Shown here: positions 59,426 to 64,000 of the stretch, one piece after another
Layout: each line of letters starts with the position of its first letter
Position numbering within the stretch: the first letter of the stretch is position 1
Origin: Salinicola salarius
GTDB lineage: Bacteria > Pseudomonadota > Gammaproteobacteria > Pseudomonadales > Halomonadaceae
Length of the DNA stretch: 64,000 bases
NCBI RefSeq assembly: GCF_003206135.1
Contig: NZ_PZJT01000013.1
Location: 1 to 64,000 of the forward strand
Reading direction: 5' to 3'
Program-made: the position numbers and the translations under genes
The notes under the pieces: generated by a model
What the model saw: only the letters and a program-made list of their open reading frames with translations
Database searches by the model: none
Told to the model about the DNA's origin: nothing

Positions 59426-60613
59426 ATGAGCGATGTTCTGCTACTGGCGTTGCTGGTGGCAGCCATCGCCATCGGCTGGTTTCTGGGGCGATGGGAGTCC
59501 GGCCGGTTCCGGTCTCGTCCACAGCCGCCGCGCGGTTCGTTGCCGAGGGACTACTTCGTCGGCCTGAATTACCTGCTCAACGAGCAGCCCGATCGCGCGA
59601 TAGAGACTTTTACGCAGGCCCTGGAAGTCAATAGCGACACGGTCGAAACGCACATCGCGCTAGGCAACCTCTATCGCTCACGGGGAGAAGCCGATCGGGC
59701 GGTGCGCATCCATCAGAATCTTCTCGCCCGCCCTGCCCTGACGCCCTCTCAGAGCGGGCAGGTACAGCTCGAACTCTCCCGCGACTTTCTCAATCTCGGC
59801 CTGCTGGACAGGGCGGAACGGCTGTTGCTGGCCCTGCAGAAAAGCCATGTCGACGACTCGCAGAAGCTCGCCGCCAAACGCCTGCTGGTCGATCTGTTCG
59901 AGCGAGAAAAGGAGTGGGCACAAGCTCTGGAGACCGCCCAGCCACAGCTGGTGCGCCAGGATGCCGATATCCGTCGAGCCGCCGCGCACTGGCATTGCGA
60001 ACTGGCGAGCCAGCATCGCAACAACAGCAGCCCATCCTTGGCACGCAAGGCGTTGAAGCAGGCTCTGGGTATCGATGACCGCTGCGTTCGGGCCAACTGG
60101 ATGCTGGGCCAGCTCGAATGGGACATCGGCCAGTATCGTGATGCAGCGCGGTTCTGGCAGCGCGTCCCCGAACAGGACGCCAGCTTCACCGCCATCGTGC
60201 TTGAGCCGTTGCGAGATGCGTATCGCCTGCTCGACGACGACAACGGCTGGTGGCAGTTTCTGGAAAGGCAATTGCAGCACAATCCGCAGACCACGGTAGT
60301 CATGATGGCGGCGGACACACTGAGACAACGACAAGGCGCCGATATCGCCTGCGCCTTCGTCAGCGATCAATTGCGCGAGCATCCCAGCCTGCGCGGGATC
60401 GACTATCTGATGGATCTCTATCTCGACGACAGCGATCCTGCAGAGCGCGATCGCCTGGAGCTGCTCAAGCAACACACCCGCCAGTTGCTGAGCATCCGGC
60501 CTCGCCACCGCTGCCAACGCTGTGGTTTCGGTACCGAACAATTGCATTGGCAGTGCCCTCGTTGCCGCAGTTGGGGCACCACCAAGCCGGTTGCCGGTCT
60601 GGAAGGCGAATGA
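59426..60613 (+). CDS. lapB: Lipopolysaccharide assembly protein LapB
   Basis: 395-residue TPR protein anchored by an N-terminal helix (about 3-20), controlling LpxC turnover with FtsH. TPRs run from about 45 to 340 (YLLNEQPDRAIETFTQALEV, HIALGNLYRSRGEADRAVRI). The C-terminal rubredoxin-like zinc finger has Cys363, Cys366, Cys377 and Cys380 in CQRCGF and CPRCRSW. Starts immediately after lapA. Convergent with pyrF with only five bases between stops. Confidence 0.95.
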   Translation: MSDVLLLALLVAAIAIGWFLGRWESGRFRSRPQPPRGSLPRDYFVGLNYLLNEQPDRAIETFTQALEVNSDTVETHIALGNLYRSRGEADRAVRIHQNLLARPALTPSQSGQVQLELSRDFLNLGLLDRAERLLLALQKSHVDDSQKLAAKRLLVDLFEREKEWAQALETAQPQLVRQDADIRRAAAHWHCELASQHRNNSSPSLARKALKQALGIDDRCVRANWMLGQLEWDIGQYRDAARFWQRVPEQDASFTAIVLEPLRDAYRLLDDDNGWWQFLERQLQHNPQTTVVMMAADTLRQRQGADIACAFVSDQLREHPSLRGIDYLMDLYLDDSDPAERDRLELLKQHTRQLLSIRPRHRCQRCGFGTEQLHWQCPRCRSWGTTKPVAGLEGE

Positions 60614-60618
60614 TCACG

Positions 60619-61323
60619 CTACTGCCAAGAGAGTGAACGCTCGATCTCCGTCAGCGCTGACATCGGGTCTACTGCCTGAGTGATCGCCCGACCAATGACC
60701 AGATGCGTACTGCCGGCAGCCATCGCGGCCTCCGGCGTCATTACGCGTCGCTGATCCCCCTGCTCGGCCGTCGCGGGACGGATCCCCGGCGTCACCTTGA
60801 AAAAGGCCTCGCCACAGAGTTCCGTCAGCCTCGCGCTTTCACGTGCCGAGCAGACGACGCCATCCAGCCCGCTCTCCCGTGTCAGTCTGGCCAGCCGTTC
60901 GACCTGAGCCAGCGCGTCGCCCGATACGCCTATCTCCTGCAGCTCGTCGTCCGACATGCTGGTCAGCACGGTGACCGCGATGAGATGAGTTTTCAGCCCT
61001 CGCTGCGCCAGCCGCTCGGCACTCGCCTCCATCATTCTACGGCCACCGGAGGCATGGACATTGACCATCCATACCCCCAGATCCGCCGCCGCCTCGACGG
61101 CACCGGCCACAGTATTGGGAATATCGTGAAACTTGAGATCGAGAAAGACCTCGAACCCCCGTTGATGCATGGCCTCGACGGCCGCCGGCCCCGCTCGAGT
61201 AAATAGCTCCTTGCCGATCTTGACGCGGCAACGGGCCGGGTCGAGCGCATCGACCAAGGGCAACGCCTGCGACAGGTCGGAATAGTCGAGCGCAATGATG
61301 AGCGGCGAGTTCGGGGAAGGCAT
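60619..61323 (-). CDS. pyrF: Orotidine 5'-phosphate decarboxylase PyrF
   Basis: Last step of UMP synthesis, 234 residues, TIM barrel. The catalytic [15 protein letters not shown] segment contains the Lys and Asp of the active site; PGIRP and LVIGRAI mark the phosphate site. ATG 61323 follows GGAG; the frame is open to 61374. In many relatives pyrF follows lapB on the same strand; here it is convergent. Confidence 0.97.
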   Translation of the reverse strand: MPSPNSPLIIALDYSDLSQALPLVDALDPARCRVKIGKELFTRAGPAAVEAMHQRGFEVFLDLKFHDIPNTVAGAVEAAADLGVWMVNVHASGGRRMMEASAERLAQRGLKTHLIAVTVLTSMSDDELQEIGVSGDALAQVERLARLTRESGLDGVVCSARESARLTELCGEAFFKVTPGIRPATAEQGDQRRVMTPEAAMAAGSTHLVIGRAITQAVDPMSALTEIERSLSWQ

Positions 61324-61553
61324 GAATCGTCTCCGGCATTCGAGTTCGAGCGGAGTATACCGAATGGAAGGCATCTGCGGGGGCAGAAGCGAACCGAAGC
61401 GCCGCCTGGCGCCGGCATGTAGCCATTGTCTTACGACAATCTGCGATATTTACCCATTAATTCCTTGGAACAGCCGTCGATACACAGAATGAAGACCGGC
61501 CAGGAGCATTACCGGCCTTCATCCACCTTCCTGTTCCGATCAAGGAAATCGAT

Positions 61554-61817
61554 ATGAAGACTTTGATTCACGCAGCACTCTTCTCGCTTCTCAGCTTCAG
61601 CGCCCTCCCCGCACTGGCGCAGGCCACCCCGATCAATATCAACGAAGCGTCGGCAGAAGAATTGGCTACCCTCCCCGGCATCGGCGAAGTCAAGGCACAA
61701 GCCATCGTCGATGACCGGGAGGCCAACGGCGATTACAAGAGCCTCGAGGACCTGACTCGCGTCGACGGCATCGGTGAGACAACCGTCAGCAATCTGGCCG
61801 AAGAAGCGACGCTGTAA
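61554..61817 (+). CDS. ComEA-like helix-hairpin-helix protein
   Basis: 87-residue exported DNA-binding-type protein. The signal peptide (about 1-22, ALPALAQA) is followed by the ComEA HhH domain: INEASAEELATLPGIGEVKA and DLTRVDGIGETTVSNLAEE. Could act in DNA uptake, as ComEA does; many non-competent bacteria carry it. No other com genes are in the window. ATG 61554 follows AAGGAAATCGAT. Confidence 0.93.
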   Translation: MKTLIHAALFSLLSFSALPALAQATPININEASAEELATLPGIGEVKAQAIVDDREANGDYKSLEDLTRVDGIGETTVSNLAEEATL

Positions 61818-61917
61818 TCGTCTCCGGGGTCGCCGACGGCCCCGGAACGTCAATACTTGTAATCCTGTCGATCGTCTCCATCTTGGCTGAACAGGCAGCG
61901 TCAACGACGGAGACACC

Positions 61918-62400
61918 ATGCCCCTGCTATTCCTACTGGCGCTTTTCGCTATTGCGGATTTCGCCTTGCTGTTCACCCTTGGCGCCAAGATCGGTCTGCT
62001 GGCAAGTCTGGCATGGATCATCGTGAGTGCCGCTTTCGGTATTCATCTCATTCGCCGCGAGAGCCTGCTTACGCTTCAGAGAGCTCGTGAGCGCATGGCC
62101 GCGGGCCAGATTCCCTCTGACGAACTGATGGCCGGCGCCTCGTTCCTGCTCGCCGGCATCCTGTTGATAGCGCCCGGTTTTCTTTCGGACATCGTGGGCC
62201 TACTATGCCTGCTCCCCGGCAGCAGCCAGTTGATGCGCCGGTGGTCCGGGCGCGGCACGCGACATGCTGGCGGGAGCGGACAGGACATTCCCGGCGACTG
62301 GGACGTTGGTCGGCGCAGATCCGAGAGCGCTTCCCACGATGACCAAGCTCGACACGGGAGCACGCCGATCGAAGGGGAGTATCTGGGCAAGGATCGCTGA
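61918..62400 (+). CDS. fxsA: FxsA-family membrane protein
   Basis: 160-residue inner-membrane protein with about four hydrophobic segments (1-20, 25-46, 73-96...). Family marks are DELMAGASFLLAGILLIAPGF LSD-like and GLLCLLPGSSQ. In E. coli overproduction relieves exclusion of T7 by F. The tail is polar and acidic. It lies just upstream of groES, a frequent neighbour. ATG 61918 has GGAGACACC upstream. Confidence 0.93.
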   Translation: MPLLFLLALFAIADFALLFTLGAKIGLLASLAWIIVSAAFGIHLIRRESLLTLQRARERMAAGQIPSDELMAGASFLLAGILLIAPGFLSDIVGLLCLLPGSSQLMRRWSGRGTRHAGGSGQDIPGDWDVGRRRSESASHDDQARHGSTPIEGEYLGKDR

Positions 62401-62453
62401 TCCGATCGTCTGCCACACAGACGACACCAGGCGAGAAAATTTTTGGCCCGCCC

Positions 62454-62480
62454 CTTGAAACCGACCGGCAAGGCCCAATC
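62454..62480 (+). promoter_or_regulatory. Candidate sigma-32 heat-shock promoter of groESL
   Basis: CTTGAAA (62454-62460), 13-base spacer, CCCAATC (62474-62480). This matches the sigma-32 consensus (CTTGAAA, 11-16 bases, CCCCATnT) apart from one or two bases. The transcript would have a leader of about 115 bases before groES. No CIRCE element is seen. Confidence 0.75.
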
Positions 62481-62604
62481 AAGGCAACAGCGATAGCTTT
62501 AGGCCATCAGGCCCATTAACCGGAAGGCTAAGCCTTCACCCCTTGAGCCTCGCTCATGTGGGAACGTGCATTTGCAACATGCAACCATCAGGAGAACGTG
62601 AGCA

Positions 62605-62898
62605 ATGAAAATCCGTCCCTTGCACGATCGCGTCATCGTACGTCGCAAAGAAGAAGAGCAGAAAACTGCTGGCGGCATCGTGCTTCCGGGCAGTGCCCAG
62701 GAAAAGCCGACCCGCGGTGAGGTCCTGGCCGTGGGCAACGGTCGCATCCTCGAAAGCGGCGAAGTCCGCGCACTGGACGTCAAAGTTGGCGATACCGTGA
62801 TTTTCAAGGAAGGTTTCGGCGTCGAGAAGCAGAAGGTCGACGGTGAAGAAGTCCTGATCATGAGCGAAAGCGACATTCTGGCCGTCGTCGAAGGCTAA
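62605..62898 (+). CDS. groES: Co-chaperonin GroES
   Basis: 97-residue 10-kDa chaperonin lid. Characteristic sequence: [20 protein letters not shown], the mobile loop [20 protein letters not shown] and [17 protein letters not shown] 62605 follows AGGAGAACGTGAGC. groEL follows after 59 bases. Confidence 0.98.
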   Translation: MKIRPLHDRVIVRRKEEEQKTAGGIVLPGSAQEKPTRGEVLAVGNGRILESGEVRALDVKVGDTVIFKEGFGVEKQKVDGEEVLIMSESDILAVVEG

Positions 62899-62945
62899 TC
62901 GTCGCATCGCTCGACGCTTCATTACGATTTCACGTATTACATTAG

Positions 62946-64000
<1,055 letters not shown>

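Noticed and set aside
61821..61844. GC-rich hairpin after the ComEA-like gene as an intrinsic terminator
   Set aside because: A seven-base-pair stem exists, but no U-tract follows; too weak to list as a terminator.
62401..62604. CIRCE element (HrcA site) before groES
   Set aside because: The TTAGCACTC-N9-GAGTGCTAA repeat is not present; a sigma-32-like promoter fits better.

Overview
The window is a chromosomal segment of a high-GC gammaproteobacterium. Gene content and order point to the Halomonadaceae (Halomonas, Chromohalobacter, Salinicola or Kushneria relatives). Supporting signs are the prpBCD cluster under a GntR/FCD regulator, a cysB-type regulator, fxsA just upstream of groESL, sdhE/cptA, ihfB-lapA-lapB, ycgN/ycgL/rnd, recR-ybaB-dnaX with the 4.5S RNA gene, a TctCBA/TctDE tricarboxylate system, and acidic, Asp/Glu-rich proteins. 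The genus cannot be fixed from sequence reading alone. I saw no prophage, insertion sequence, CRISPR array, tRNA or rRNA gene.

Layout. 0-4.7 kb: 2-methylcitrate cycle genes (prpB, prpC, prpD) and their GntR regulator, with two perfect palindromes in the divergent promoter region. 4.7-10.5 kb: aminodeoxychorismate synthase I, a FecCD-type permease with its ATPase, cysH, cysB, trxA. 10.7-16.1 kb: an AI-2E family membrane protein and the phosphate transporter pstSCAB, preceded by two Pho boxes and an intergenic hairpin. 16.1-21.1 kb: a Bcr/CflA MFS pump, then a four-gene operon of a FabH-like synthase, lipoprotein MlaA, a PP2C phosphatase with a degenerate receiver, and a STAS protein. 21.2-29.5 kb: hrpA, fadD, and an uncharacterised von Willebrand factor A membrane protein with a small membrane partner. 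29.7-37.5 kb: oligopeptidase B, ycgN, ycgL, rnd, recR, ybaB, dnaX, ffs. 37.7-45.0 kb: tctABC divergent from tctD-tctE, a periplasmic binding protein and tlyA. 45.0-57.5 kb: an envelope block with a large MscK-like channel, phospholipase A1, a yqjD-yqjE-yqjK-like cluster, a BaiN-type flavoprotein, an RND pump and two more DUF883 proteins. 57.6-64 kb: tautomerase, cptA/sdhE, ihfB, lapA, lapB, pyrF, a ComEA-like protein, fxsA, groES and the first two thirds of groEL, which runs off the right edge.

Most genes are housekeeping, and many are translationally coupled by 1-8 base overlaps. Themes are propionate and tricarboxylate use, sulfur and phosphate acquisition, and outer-membrane homeostasis (MlaA, PldA, LapAB, MscK, DUF883 proteins). 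The points most worth following are the partner-switch pair in the mlaA operon, the vWA/membrane-protein pair, the phosphate-box/hairpin region before pstS, the binding protein coupled to TctDE, and several short in-frame tandem repeats (15 or 18 bases) in otherwise ordinary genes. Nothing here looks like a complete, clearly new defence or mobile system.
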